From contig NW_026042434.1 in assembly GCF_023856365.1 (NCBI RefSeq), positions 201,501-265,500 of the forward strand: a DNA stretch of 64,000 nt. The letters run 5' to 3'. Below are positions 15,671 to 29,470 of the stretch, piece by piece; positions within the stretch are counted from its first letter, which is position 1; each line of letters begins with the position of its first letter. The notes beneath the pieces are model-generated. The model saw only the letters and a program-made list of their open reading frames with translations. It did no database searches and had not been told where the DNA came from. The translations under genes were made by a program, and so were the position numbers. Source of the stretch: Brienomyrus brachyistius. Its lineage: Eukaryota; Chordata; Actinopteri; Osteoglossiformes; Mormyridae.

Positions 15671-16567
15671 TGTAGGATCACACATGCACATATCACAAAG
15701 CTTAAATTCCAGGTGGCCTGAGACAAGGCCTACCCTGGTACGAGAAGGCACACATCGACCTAGGCCCCAAAGGGGGGGTTTGTGACCCCACACACATAGA
15801 TAACCAGGGAGGCCAGCACTCCAACTTTTATTGCCCAAAGCTTTAACGACCTACAGATAGCAGAGTGGATCCCCAGGGACAGGGGCCCCTCGACTTGGCA
15901 CACAACCCCCTCCCCAGACATCCTGCCTTACATACCACTCACCGAACGGACGAACACCCCAAAGAAAGTTTCTTTTAAGTTTGGCTTTTGTATATCTGTA
16001 TATTTATTTACTCTTGACTACTAGTCTTAATATACAGATATGTACAGGTTATGTTCGAATGTGTCTTAACTTTTGGAGATTCTTTTTCTTTGTTTGACAA
16101 ACCTTCTCCCCCCCCTTTTCTTTGCCACATTCCTCGGCAACCCTTATCTGATCTTTGTATTCTACCATGCCTATCTAAGGGTAAGATGTGCTTATGACAT
16201 GAGAATATGTCATATAATGTCTGTATAAAGGGTAATATCTGTTGAGGTACAACCTAAACCACCTGTACTATATACTGGTGTGAGTAATAGAACATAACAT
16301 AATAGCATAATATAAGTAATCATTAATTAATCATCACAGATGGTATTTGGTGTGAACCGCTGGGCTGGTACAGCATGTTTGGTATCAAACCGAAGGAAAA
16401 TCACTCCAGTTTCCAAATCTGGTCAATGGTTACCACAAAAGTGGATATATCAAAAGTTACACCAGCCTAATGAAAATCACCATTACCAGAGAAGTCAGTC
16501 TGGTCATAAATCCCAAAAAGACTGATACCGACCCCCTTCCGAAAGCCCGCCAAATGGATGGTCAGCC

Positions 16568-16624
16568 ATTGGTCCAGGACTCAAATTCCTGGTCACTCCT
16601 AATCACGAACCTTATGCTATAAAA
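16568..16624 (+). promoter_or_regulatory. LTR promoter: inverted CCAAT box plus TATA box
   Basis: ATTGG (reverse CCAAT) at 16,568-16,572 lies about 46 bp upstream of TATAAAA at 16,618-16,624. This is the usual spacing in retroviral U3 promoters, so transcription would start near 16,650. The TATA box recurs at 28,582, 39,004 and 45,400 in the other three copies. Activity is inferred only. Confidence 0.6.
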
Positions 16625-17111
16625 CCTGGCACCTCAGAACAAAGGAGAGAGAAAGGCGGAGAAAAAGAGAAGAACAAGGAGAAACAAGCAGCGTTCTTAA
16701 AGCCCGTCGGTGAAGACCCAAAGAACTGCAACTCAGCCCAAGCTTCACCAGAAGAAAGAACCGGAGGAACTCCACTCCAACAACCGCTGCAGACACCGCG
16801 CCTCCCTGAGAGCCATCACCCATCAGCTCATCAGCCACTGCAACCAACTGCAAAGACCTCCTTCTTTCCTGCATCCAAGTAAACCAACTTCCTTTCCTTT
16901 CTAACAACCTGAACTGTCCTATTCACCTGCTATATTCCTTTAGGTTTATAATCCTTACAAACTGCTTGCTTTGCAGAACAGTTTTTCCCTTTTCAGGTTA
17001 ATCATTTTAAATCTGGTCATTGCATTTTCATGATTACATCGTTTGTGTCTATTCCGTTATTTCATGTTTATTGTTTGTTAGGTGTAATGTCTGTCTTATG
17101 TTAGTTGTAGG

Positions 17112-17117
17112 AATAAA
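17112..17117 (+). terminator. LTR polyadenylation signal AATAAA
   Basis: AATAAA followed by a T-rich stretch, about 490 bp downstream of the TATA box. It would mark the end of R and leave a U5 of roughly 390 bp. Counterparts are at 29,076, 39,498 and 45,894. Confidence 0.55.
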
Positions 17118-17532
17118 TGCATGTCTTTTTACACAACTTCAGCCTCCGTCATTGAGTGCTCACAATAGTCCCTGCCTCTGTGCGATCTGGCTACTACGCT
17201 CTGAAACCTCTAAACTCGCCTGAAATATCGCGAGACTCTCTCTCATCGGCCGTGAGGGGAGCTTCACTACCGATCGTTTACATTACCTGGTGACGCAGCT
17301 CGCTGGACGAGCCTACTAACCCAGGTTATTAAGCGATACTGGTTATTAATGAATCCCATTTAAGTCTCACATTAACAGATATCGGGGATTCGCAATTGAG
17401 TTTGGAGGAGCCGACCATTCGGCATAACAATTGGTTAATAATCAGCATTAAATAATAATTAATTAAAAGTTAATTAATTTCAAAACATATTGGTGGAGAT
17501 ATTAAAATTTACCTGAGCTAATAATTCCTACA

Positions 17533-20500
17533 GCATATTAGCATAGCGTGTTAGTGTATTAGCATATTAGCATATTAGCATATTAGCATATTAGCATATT
17601 AGCATAGCATATTAGCATATTAGCATATTAGCATATTAGCATATTAGCATATTAGCATAGCATATTAGCATATTACCATATTAGCATATTAGCATAGTAT
17701 ATTAGCATATTAGCATATTAGCATATTAGCATATTAGCATAGCATATTAGCATATTAGCATATTAGCATATTAACATATTAGCATATTAGCATATTAGCA
17801 TATTAGCATAGCATATTAGCATATTAGCATATTAGCATATTAGCATATTAGCATATTAGCATAGCATATTAGCATATTAGCATATTGGCATATTAGCATA
17901 GCATATTAGCATATTAGCATATTAGCATATTAGCATATTAGCATAGCGTGTTAGTGTATTAGCATATTAGCATATTAGCATAGCATATTAGCATATTAGC
18001 ATATTAGCATATTAGCATATTAACATATTAGGATATTAGCATATTAGCATATTAACATATTAGCATATTAGCATAGCATATTAACATATTAGCATATTAG
18101 CATAGCGTGTTAGTGTATTAGCATATTAGCATATTAACATATTAGCATATTAGCATAGCATATTAGCATATTAGCATATTAGCATATTAGCATAGCATAT
18201 TAGCATATTAGCATATTAGCATATTAGCATAGTATATTAGCATATTAGCATATTAGCATATTAGCATATTAGCATATTAGCATATTAGCATAGCATATTA
18301 GCATATTAGCATATTAGCATATTAGCATATTAGCATAGCATATTAGCATATTATCATATTAGCATATTAGCATATTAGCATAGCATATTAGCATATTAGC
18401 ATATTAGCATAGCATATTAGCATATTAGCATATTAGCATAGCATATTAGCATATTAGCATATTAACATATTAGTATAGCATATTAGCATATTAGCATATT
18501 AGCATATTAGCATATTAGCAATGCATATTAGCATATTAGCATATTAGCATATTAGCATAGCATATTAGCATATTAGCATATTAGCATATTAGCATATTAG
18601 CATAGCATATTAGCATATTAGCATATTAGCATATTAGCATAACATATTAGCATATTAGCATATTAGCATATTAGCATATTAGCATATTAGCATAGCATAT
18701 TAGCATATTAGCATATTAGCATAGTATATTAGCATATTAGCATATTAACATATTAGCATATTAGCATATTAGCGTATTAGCATATTAGCATATTAGTATA
18801 TTAGCATATTAGCATAGCATATTAGCATATTAGCATATTAGCATAGCATATTAGCTTATTAGCATATTAGCATATTAGCATATTAGCATATCAGCATATT
18901 AGCATAGCATATTAGCATATTAGCATATTAGCATATTAGCATAGCGTGTTAGCGTATTAGCATATTAGCATAGCATATTAGTATATTAGCATATTAGCAT
19001 AGCATATTAGCATATTAGCATATTAGTATATTAGCATATTAGCATATTAGCATAGCATATTAGCATATTAGCATATTAGCATATTAGCATAGCATATTAG
19101 CATATTAGCATATTAGCATATTAGCATAGCATATTAGCATATTAGCATATTAGCATATTAGCATATTAGCATAGCATGTTAGCGTATTAGCATATTAGTA
19201 TATTAGCATAGCATATTAGCATATTAGCATAGCATATTAACATATTAGCATATTAGCATATTAGCATATTAGCATATTAGCATATCATATTAGCATAGCG
19301 TGTTAGCATATTAACGTATTAGCATATTAGCATATTAGCATATTAGCATGTTAGCATATTAGCATATTAGCATAGCATAATAGCATATTAGCATAGCATA
19401 TTAGCATATTAGCATATTAGCATATTAGCATATTAACATATTAGCATAGCATATTAGCATATTTGCATATTAGCATAGCATATTAGCATATTAGCAGATT
19501 AGCATATTAGCATATTAGCATAGCATATTAGCATATTAGCATATTAGCATATTAGCATAGCATATTAGCATATTAGCATATTAGCATATTAGCATAGCGT
19601 GTTAGCGTATTAGCGTATTAGCATATTAGCATAGCGTGTTAGCGTATTAGCATATTAGCATATTAGCATAGCATATTAGCATATTAGCATATTAGCATAT
19701 TAACATAGCATATTAGCATATAAGCATATTAGCATATTAGCATATTAGCATAGCATATTAGCATATTAGCATATTAGCATATTAGCATAGCATATTAGCA
19801 TATTAGCATATTAGCATATTAGCATATTAGCATAGCATATTAGCATAGCATATTAGCATAGCATATTAGCATATTAGCATATTAGCATATTAGCATATTA
19901 GCATAACATATTAGCGTATTAGCGTATTAGCATATTAGCATATTAGCATATTAGCATATTAGCATATTAGCATATTAGCATAGCATATTAGCATATTAGC
20001 ATATTAGCATATTAGCATAGTATATTAGCATATTAGCATATTAGCATATTAGCATATTAGCATAGCATATTAGCATATTAGCATATTAGCATATTAACAT
20101 ATTAGCATATTAGCATATTAGCATATTAGCATAGCATATTAGCATATTAGCATATTAGCATATTAGCATAGCATATTAGCATATTAGTATATTAGCATAT
20201 TAGCATATTAGCATAGCATATTAGCATATTAGCATATTAGCATATTAGCATAGCATATTAGCATATTAGCATATTAGCATATTAGCATATTAGCATATTA
20301 GCATATTAGCATAGCATATCAGCATAGCATATTAGCATATTAGCATATTAGCATATATTAGCATATTAGCATATTAACATATTAGCATATTAGCATATTA
20401 GCATAGCATATTAGCATATTAGCATATTAGCATATTAGCATATTAGCATAGCATATTAGCATATTAACATATTAGCATATTAGCATAACATATTAGTATA

Positions 20501-23500
20501 TTAGCATATTAGCATATTAGCATATTAACATATTAGCATAGCATATTAGCATATTAGCATATTAGCATATTAGTATATTAGCATATTAGCATAGCATATT
20601 AGCATATTAACATATTAGCATATTAGCATATTAGCATATTAGCATATTAGTATAGCGTGTTAGTGTATTAGCATATTAGCATATTAGCATAGCATATTAG
20701 CATATTAGCATATTAGCATATTAGCATATTAGCATAGCATATTAGCATATTAGCATATTAGCATATTAGCGTATTAGTATATTAGCATATTAGCATATTA
20801 GCATATTAGCATATTAGTGTTGCGTGTTAGCATATTAGCGTATTAGCATATTAGCATATTAGCATGTTAGCATATTAGCATATTAGCATAGCATATTAGC
20901 ATATTAGCATATTAGCATATTAGCATATTAGCATATTAGCATATTAGCATATTAGCATATTAGCATAGCGTGTTAGCGTATTAGCATATTAGCATATTAG
21001 CATAGCATATTAGCGTATTAGCATATTAGCATATTAGCATATTAGCATAGCGTGTTAGCGTATTAGCATATTAGCATATTAGCATAGCATATTAGCGTAT
21101 TAGCATAGCATATTAGTATATTAGCATATTAGCATATTAGCATATTAGCATAGCATATTAGCATATTAGCACATTAGCACATTAGCACATTAGCACATTA
21201 GCATATTAGTATATTAGCATATTAGCATATTAGCATAGCATATTAGCATATTAGCATATTAGCATATTAGCATATTAGCATAGCATATTAGCATATTAGC
21301 ATATTAGCATAGCATATTAGCATAATAGTATAGCATATTAGCATATTAGCATATTAGCATATTAGCATATTAGCATAGCATATTAGCATATTAGCATATT
21401 AGCATATTAGCATATTAGCGTATTAGTATATTAGCATATTAGCATATTAGCATATTAGCATATTAGTATTGCGTGTTAGCATATTAGCGTATTAGCATAT
21501 TAGCATATTAGCATGTTAGCATATTAGCATATTAGCATAGCATATTAGCATATTAGCATATTAGCATATTAGTATAGCGTGTTAGTGTATTAGCATATTA
21601 GCATATTAGCATAGCATATTAGCATAGCATATTAGTATATTAGCATAGCATATTAACATATTAGCATATTAGCATAGCATATTAGCATATTAGCATATTA
21701 GCATATTAGCATATTAACATAGCATATTAGCATATTAGCATATTAGCATATTAGCATATTAGCATAGCATATTAGCATATTAGCATATTAGCATATTAGC
21801 ATATTAGAATATTAGCATAGCGTGTTAGCGTATTAGCATATTAGCATAGCGTGTTAGCGTATTAGCATATTAGCATATTAGCATAGCATATTAGCATATT
21901 AGCATATTAGCATATTAGCATATTAGCATAGCATATTAGCATATTAGCATATTAGCATATTAGCATAGCGTGTTAGTGTATTAGCATATTAGCATATTAG
22001 CATAGCATATTAGCATATTAGCATATTAGCATATTAGCATATTAACATATTAGCATATTAGCATAGAATATTAGCATAGCATATTAGCATATAAGCATAT
22101 TAGCATATTAGCATATTAGCATATTAGCATAACATATTAGCATATTAGCATATTAGCATAACATATTAGCATATTAGCATAGCATATTAGCATATTAGCA
22201 TATTAGCATATTAGCATATTAGCATAGCGTGTTAGCGTATTAGCGTATTAGTATATTAGCATAGCGTGTTAGCGTATTAGCATATTAGCATATTAGCATA
22301 GCATATTAGCATATTAGCATATTAGCATATTATCATATTAGCATAGCATATTAGCATATTAACATATTAGCATATTAGTAAATTAGCATAGCATATTAGC
22401 ATATTAGCATATTAGTATATTAGCATATTAGCATAGCATATTAGCATATTAGCATATTAGCATATTAGCATATTAGCATATTAGCATAGCATATTAGCAT
22501 ATTAGCATATTAGCATATTAGCATATTAGCATATTAGCATAGCGTGTTAGCGTATTAGCATATTAGCATATTAGCATAGCATATTAGCGTATTAGCATAT
22601 TAGCATATTAGCATATTAGCATAGCGTGTTAGCGTATTAGCATATTAGCATATTAGCATAGCATATTAGCGTATTAGCATAGCATATTAGCATATTAGCA
22701 TATTAGCATATTAGCATAGTATATTAGCATATTAGCATATTAGCATATTAGCATATTAGCATATTAGCATAGCATATTAGCATATTAGCATATTAGCATA
22801 TTAGCATAGCATATTAGCATATTAGCATATTAGCATATTAGCATAGCATATTAGCATATTAGCATATTAGCATATTAGCATATCATATTAGCATATTAGC
22901 ATATTAGCATATTAGCATAGCATATTAGCATAGCATATTAGCATATTAGCATATTAGTATATTAGCATATATTAGCATATTAGCATATTAGCATATTAGT
23001 ATAGCATATTAGCATATTAGCATATTAGCATATTAGCATAGCATATTAGCATATTAACATATTAGCATATTAGCATATTAGCATAGCATATTAGTATATT
23101 AGCATATTAGCATATTAGCATATTAACATATTAGCATAGCATATTAGCATATTAACATATTAACATATTACCATATTAGCATAGCATATTAGCATATTAG
23201 CATATTAGCATATTAGCATATTAGCATATTAACATAGCATATTAGCATATTAGCATATTAGCATATTAGCATATTAGCATATTAGCATAGCATATTAGCA
23301 TATTAGCACATTAGCATATTAGCATATTAGCATATTAGCATATTAGTATATTAGCATAGCATATTAGCATATTAGCATATTAGCATATTAGCATATTAGC
23401 ATAGCATATTAGCATATTAGCATATTAGCATATTAGCATATTAGCATAGCATATTAGCATATTAGCATATTAGCATATTAGCATATTAGCATATTAGCAT

Positions 23501-26500
23501 AGCATATTAGCATATTAGCATATTAGCATATTAGCATAGCATATTAGCATATTAGCACATTAGCATATTAGCATATTAGCATATTAGCATATTAGCATAG
23601 CATATTAGCATATTAACATATTAGCATATTAGCATATTAGCATATTAGCATAGCATATTAGCATATTAGCATATTAGCAAATTAGCATAGCATATTAGCA
23701 TATTAGCATATTAGCATATTAGCATATTAGCATAGCATATTAGCATATTAGCATATTAGCATATTAGCATATTAGCATATTAGCATAGCATATTAGCATA
23801 GCATATTAGCATATTAGCATATTAGCATATATTAGTATATTAGCATATTAGCATATTAGCATATTAGCATAGCATATTAGCATAGCATATTAGCATATTA
23901 GCATATTAGCATATTAGCATAGCATATTAGCATATTAGCATATTAGTATATTAACATAGCATATTAGTATATTAGCATATTAGCATATTAGCATATTAAC
24001 ATATTAGCATAGCATATTAGCATATTAGCATATTAGCATATTAGCATATTAGCATAGCATATTAGCATATTAGCATATTAGCATATTAGCATAGCTTGTT
24101 AGCATATTAGCGTATTAGCATATTAGCATATTAGCATATTAGCATAGCATATTAGCATATTAGCATATTAGCATAGCATATTAGCATATTAGCATATTAG
24201 CATATTAGCATATTAGCATAGCATATTAGCATATTAGCATATTAGCATATTAACATAGCATATTAGCATATTAGCATATTAGCATATTAGCATATTAGCA
24301 TATTAGCATAGCATATTAGCATATTAGCATATTAGCATATTAGCATATTAGAATATTAGCATAGCGTGTTAGCGTATTAGCATATTAGCATAGCGTGTTA
24401 GCGTATTAGCATATTAGCATATTAGCATAGCATATTAGCATATTAGCATATTAGCATAGCATATTAGCATATTAGCATATTAGCATATTAGCATAGCGTG
24501 TTAGGGTATTAGCATATTAGCATATTAGCATAGCATATTAGCATATTAGCATATTAGCATATTAGCATATTAGCATATTAACATATTAGCATATTAGCAT
24601 AGCATATTAGCATAGCATATTAGCATATTAGCATATTAGCATATTAGCATATTAGCATAACATATTAGCATATTAGCATAACATATTAGCATATTAGCAT
24701 AGCATATTAGCATATTAGCATATTAGCATATTAGCATATTAGCATAGCGTGTTAGCGTATTAGCGTATTAGTATATTAGCATAGCGTGTTAGCGTATTAG
24801 CATATTAGCATATTAGCATAGCATATTAGCATATTAGCATATTAGCATATTAGCATAGCATATTAGCATATTAGTATATTAGCATAACATATTAGCATAT
24901 TAGCATATTAGTATATTAGCATATTAGCATAGCATATTAGCATATTAGCATATTAGCATATTAGCATATTAGCATATTAGCATAGCATATTAGCATATTA
25001 GCATATTAGCATATTAGCATATTAGCATAGCGTGTTAGCGTATTAGCATATTAGCATATTAGCATAGCATATTAGCGTATTAGCATATTAGCATATTAGC
25101 ATATTAGCATAGCGTGTTAGCGTATTAGCATATTAGCGTATTAGTATAGCATATTAGCGTATTAGCATAGCATATTAGCATATTAGCATATTAGCATATT
25201 AGCATAGTATATTAGCATATTAGCATATTAGCATATTAGCATATTAGCATATTAGCATAGCATATTAGCATATTAGCATATTAGCATATTAGCATAGCAT
25301 ATTAGCATATTAGCATATTAGCATATTAGCATATTAGCATATTAGCATAGCATATTAGCATATTAGCATATTAGCATATTAGCATATCATATTAGCATAT
25401 TAGCATATTAGCATATTAGCATAGCATATTAGCATAGCATATTAGCATATTAGCATATTAGTATATTAGCATATATTAGCATATTAGCATATTAGCATAT
25501 TAGCATAGCATATTAGCATATTAGCATATTAGCATATTAGCATAGCATATTAGCATATTAACATATTAGCATATTAGCATATTAGCATAGCATATTAGTA
25601 TATTAGCATATTAGCATATTAGCATATTAACATATTAGCATAGCATATTAGCATATTAACATATTAACATATTACCATATTAGCATAGCATATTAGCATA
25701 TTAGCATATTAGCATATTAGCATATTAGCATATTAGCATATTAACATAGCATATTAGCATATTAGCATATTAGCATATTAGCATATTAGCATATTAGCAT
25801 AGCATATTAGCATATTAGCACATTAGCATATTAGCATATTAGCATATTAGCATATTAGTATATTAGCATAGCATATTAGCATATTAGCATATTAGCATAT
25901 TAGCATATTAGCATAGCATATTAGCATATTAGCATATTAGCATATTAGCATATTAGCATATTAGCATAGCATATTAGCATATTAGCATATTAGCATATTA
26001 GCATATTAGCATATTAGCATAGCATATTAGCATATTAGCATATTAGCATATTAGCATAGCATATTAGCATATTAGCACATTAGCATATTAGCATATTAGC
26101 ATATTAGCATATTAGCATATTAGCATATTAGCATAGCATATTAGCATATTAACATATTAGCATATTAGCATATTAGCATATTAGCATAGCATATTAGCAT
26201 ATTAGCATATTAGCATATTAGCATAGCATATTAGCATATTAGCATATTAGCATATTAGCATATTAGCATAGCATATTAGCATATTAGCATATTAGCATAT
26301 TAGCATAGCTTGTTAGCATATTAGCGTATTAGCATATTAGCATATTAGCATATTAGCATATTAGCATAGCATATTAGCATATTAGCATATTAACATAGCA
26401 TATTAGCATATTAGCATATTAGCATATTAGCATATTAGCATATTAGCATATTAGCATATTAGCATATTAGCATAGCATATTAGCATATTAACATATTAGC

Positions 26501-27634
26501 ATATTAGCATATTAGCATAGCATATTAGCATATTAGCATATTAGCATAGCATAGCATATTAGCATATCAGCATATTAGCATATTAGCATAGCATATTAGC
26601 ATATTAGCATATTAGCATATTAGCATATTAGCATAGCATATTAGCATAGCATATTAGCATATTAGCATAGCATATTAGCATATATTAGCATATTAGCATA
26701 TTAGCATATTAGCATATTAGCATATTAGCATATTAGCATAGCATAATAGCATATTAGCATATTAGCATATTAGCATAGCATATTAGTATATTAGCATATT
26801 AGCATATTAGCATATTAGCATATTAGCATATTAACATAGCATATTAGCATATTAGCATATTAGCATATTAGCATATTAGCATAGCATATTAGCATATTAG
26901 CATATTAGCATATTAACATATTAGCATATTAGCATAGCATATTAGCATATTAGCATATTAGCATATTAGCATATTAGCATAGCATATTAGCATATTAGCA
27001 TATTAGCATATTAGCATATTAGCATAGCATATTAGCATATTAGCATATTAGCATATTAGCATATTAGCATAGCTTATTAGCATATTAGCGTATTAGCATA
27101 TTAGCATATTAGCATATTAGCATATTAGCATATTAACATAGCATAGCATATTAGCATATTAGCATATTAGCATATTAGCATATTAGCATAGCATATTAGC
27201 ATATTAGCATATTAGCATATTAGCATATTAGCATAGCGTGTTAGTGTATTAGCATATTAGCATATTAGCATATTAGCATATTAACATAGCATATTAGCAT
27301 ATTAACATATTAGCATATTAGCATATTAGCATAGCGTGTTAGTGTATTAGCATATTAGCATATTAGCATATTAGCATATTAGCATATTAACATAGCATAT
27401 TAGCATATTAGCATATTAGCATATTAGCATAGCATATTAGCATATTAGCATATTAGCATATTAGCATATTAGCATATTAGCATAGCATATTAGCATATTA
27501 GCATATTAGCATATTAGCATAGCATATTAGCATATTAGCATATTAGCATATTAGCATATTAGCATATTAGCATAGCATATTAGCATATTAGCATATTAGC
27601 ATATTAGCATATTAGCATATTAACATATTAGCAT
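17533..27634. repeat. ATTAGCAT satellite, block B (10.1 kb)
   Basis: Same octamer and 5-bp phased satellite as block A, with its own variant landmarks: AGCACATT runs at about 21,169-21,200, the marker GCATAGAATA at 22,061, GTTAGGGT at about 24,501, and ATATTAGTATT-GCGTG near 21,465. Landmarks between about 22,061 and 24,510 recur in block C at a constant offset of 9,770 bp, and a TATCAG marker near 26,573 recurs near 36,318. At least 4 kb of the array was therefore duplicated as a unit. No gene is seen. Confidence 0.96.
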
Positions 27635-29470
27635 TGTAGGATCACACATGCACATATCACAAAGCTTAAATTCCAGGTGGCCTGAGACAAGGCCTACCCT
27701 GGTACGAGAAGGCACACATCGACCTAGGCCCCAAAGGGGGGGTTTGTGACCCCACACACATAGATAACCAGGGAGGCCAGCACTCCAACTTTTATTGCCC
27801 AAAGCTTTAACGACCTACAGATAGCAGAGTGGATCCCCAGGGACAGGGGCCCCTCGACTTGGCACACAACCCCCTCCCCAGACATCCTGCCTTACATACC
27901 ACTCACCGAACGGACGAACACCCCAAAGAAAGTTTCTTTTAAGTTTGGCTTTTGTATATCTGTATATTTATTTACTCTTGACTACTAGTCTTAATATACA
28001 GATATGTACAGGTTATGTTCGAATGTGTCTTAACTTTTGGAGATTCTTTTTCTTTGTTTGACAAACCTTCTCCCCCCCCTTTTCTTTGCCACATTCCTCG
28101 GCAACCCTTATCTGATCTTTGTATTCTACCATGCCTATCTAAGGGTAAGATGTGCTTATGACATGAGAATATGTCATATAATGTCTGTATAAAGGGTAAT
28201 ATCTGTTGAGGTACAACCTAAACCACCTGTACTATATACTGGTGTGAGTAATAGAACATAACATAATAGCATAATATAAGTAATCATTAATTAATCATCA
28301 CAGATGGTATTTGGTGTGAACCGCTGGGCTGGTACAGCATGTTTGGTATCAAACCGAAGGAAAATCACTCCAGTTTCCAAATCTGGTCAATGGTTACCAC
28401 AAAAGTGGATATATCAAAAGTTACACCAGCCTAATGAAAATCACCATTACCAGAGAAGTCAGTCTGGTCATAAATCCCAAAAAGACTGATACCGACCCCC
28501 TTCCGAAAGCCCGCCAAATGGATGGTCAGCCATTGGTCCAGGACTCAAATTCCTGGTCACTCCTAATCACGAACCTTATGCTATAAAACCTGGCACCTCA
28601 GAACAAAGGAGAGAGAAAGGCGGAGAAAAAGAGAAGAACAAGGAGAAACAAGCAGCGTTCTTAAAGCCCGTCGGTGAAGACCCAAAGAACTGCAACTCAG
28701 CCCAAGCTTCACCAGAAGAAAGAACCGGAGGAACTCCACTCCAACAACCGCTGCAGACACCGCGCCTCCCTGAGAGCCATCACCCATCAGCTCATCAGCC
28801 ACTGCAACCAACTGCAAAGACCTCCTTCTTTCCTGCATCCAAGTAAACCAACTTCCTTTCCTTTCTAACAACCTGAACTGTCCTATTCACCTGCTATATT
28901 CCTTTAGGTTTATAATCCTTACAAACTGCTTGCTTTGCAGAACAGTTTTTCCCTTTTCAGGTTAATCATTTTAAATCTGGTCATTGCATTTTCATGATTA
29001 CATCGTTTGTGTCTATTCCGTTATTTCATGTTTATTGTTTGTTAGGTGTAATGTCTGTCTTATGTTAGTTGTAGGAATAAATGCATGTCTTTTTACACAA
29101 CTTCAGCCTCCGTCATTGAGTGCTCACAATAGTCCCTGCCTCTGTGCGATCTGGCTACTACGCTCTGAAACCTCTAAACTCGCCTGAAATATCGCGAGAC
29201 TCTCTCTCATCGGCCGTGAGGGGAGCTTCGCTACCGATCGTTTACATTACCTGGTGACGCAGCTCGCTGGACGATACTGGTTATTAATGAATCCCATTTA
29301 AGTCTCACATTAACAGATATCGGGGATTCGCAATTGAGTTTGGAGGAGCCGACCATTCGGCATAACAATTGGTTAATAATCAGCATTAAATAATAATTAA
29401 TTAAAAGTTAATTAATTTCAAAACATATTGGTGGAGATATTAAAATTTACCTGAGCTAATAATTCCTACA
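27635..29470 (+). mobile_element. Solo-LTR-like element, copy 2 (1,836 bp)
   Basis: Nearly identical to copy 1 (TGTAGGA...TCCTACA, flanking GCAT) but without the 26-bp segment and with G in place of A in GCTTC(A/G)CTACCG. Its left flank (TTAACATATTAGCAT) and right flank (GCATATTAGCATAGCGTG) match those of copy 1. That shows co-duplication with the surrounding satellite. TATA box at 28,582, AATAAA at 29,076. Confidence 0.75.

Larger units (their letters stand above)
15671..17532 (+). mobile_element. Solo-LTR-like element, copy 1 (1,862 bp)
   Basis: The element begins TGTAGGA and ends TCCTACA, so it has TG...CA ends with a 7-bp inverted repeat. It is flanked by GCAT on both sides (15,667-15,670 and 17,533-17,536), a possible 4-bp target duplication. 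Because GCAT is part of the satellite unit, the duplication cannot be proven. It carries an inverted CCAAT box, a TATA box (16,618) and an AATAAA signal (17,112), in U3-R-U5 order. No gag, pol or env frame and no second LTR are present. This copy alone has 26 extra bases (about 17,307-17,332). The structure fits an endogenous-retrovirus or Gypsy-type solo LTR; the family is not identified. Small open frames inside it look incidental. Confidence 0.75.

Noticed and set aside
17280..17320. Retroviral primer-binding site at CTGGTGACGCAGCTCGCTGG.
   Set aside because: TGG starts occur by chance. The stretch lies inside the TG...CA element before its end and no gag region follows, so a solo LTR explains it better.
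15671..17532. Small open frames of 60-96 residues inside each LTR copy (also in the copies at 27,635, 38,058 and 44,454).
   Set aside because: They overlap on opposite strands, have low-complexity composition and no retroviral motif. Their conservation is explained by recent duplication.
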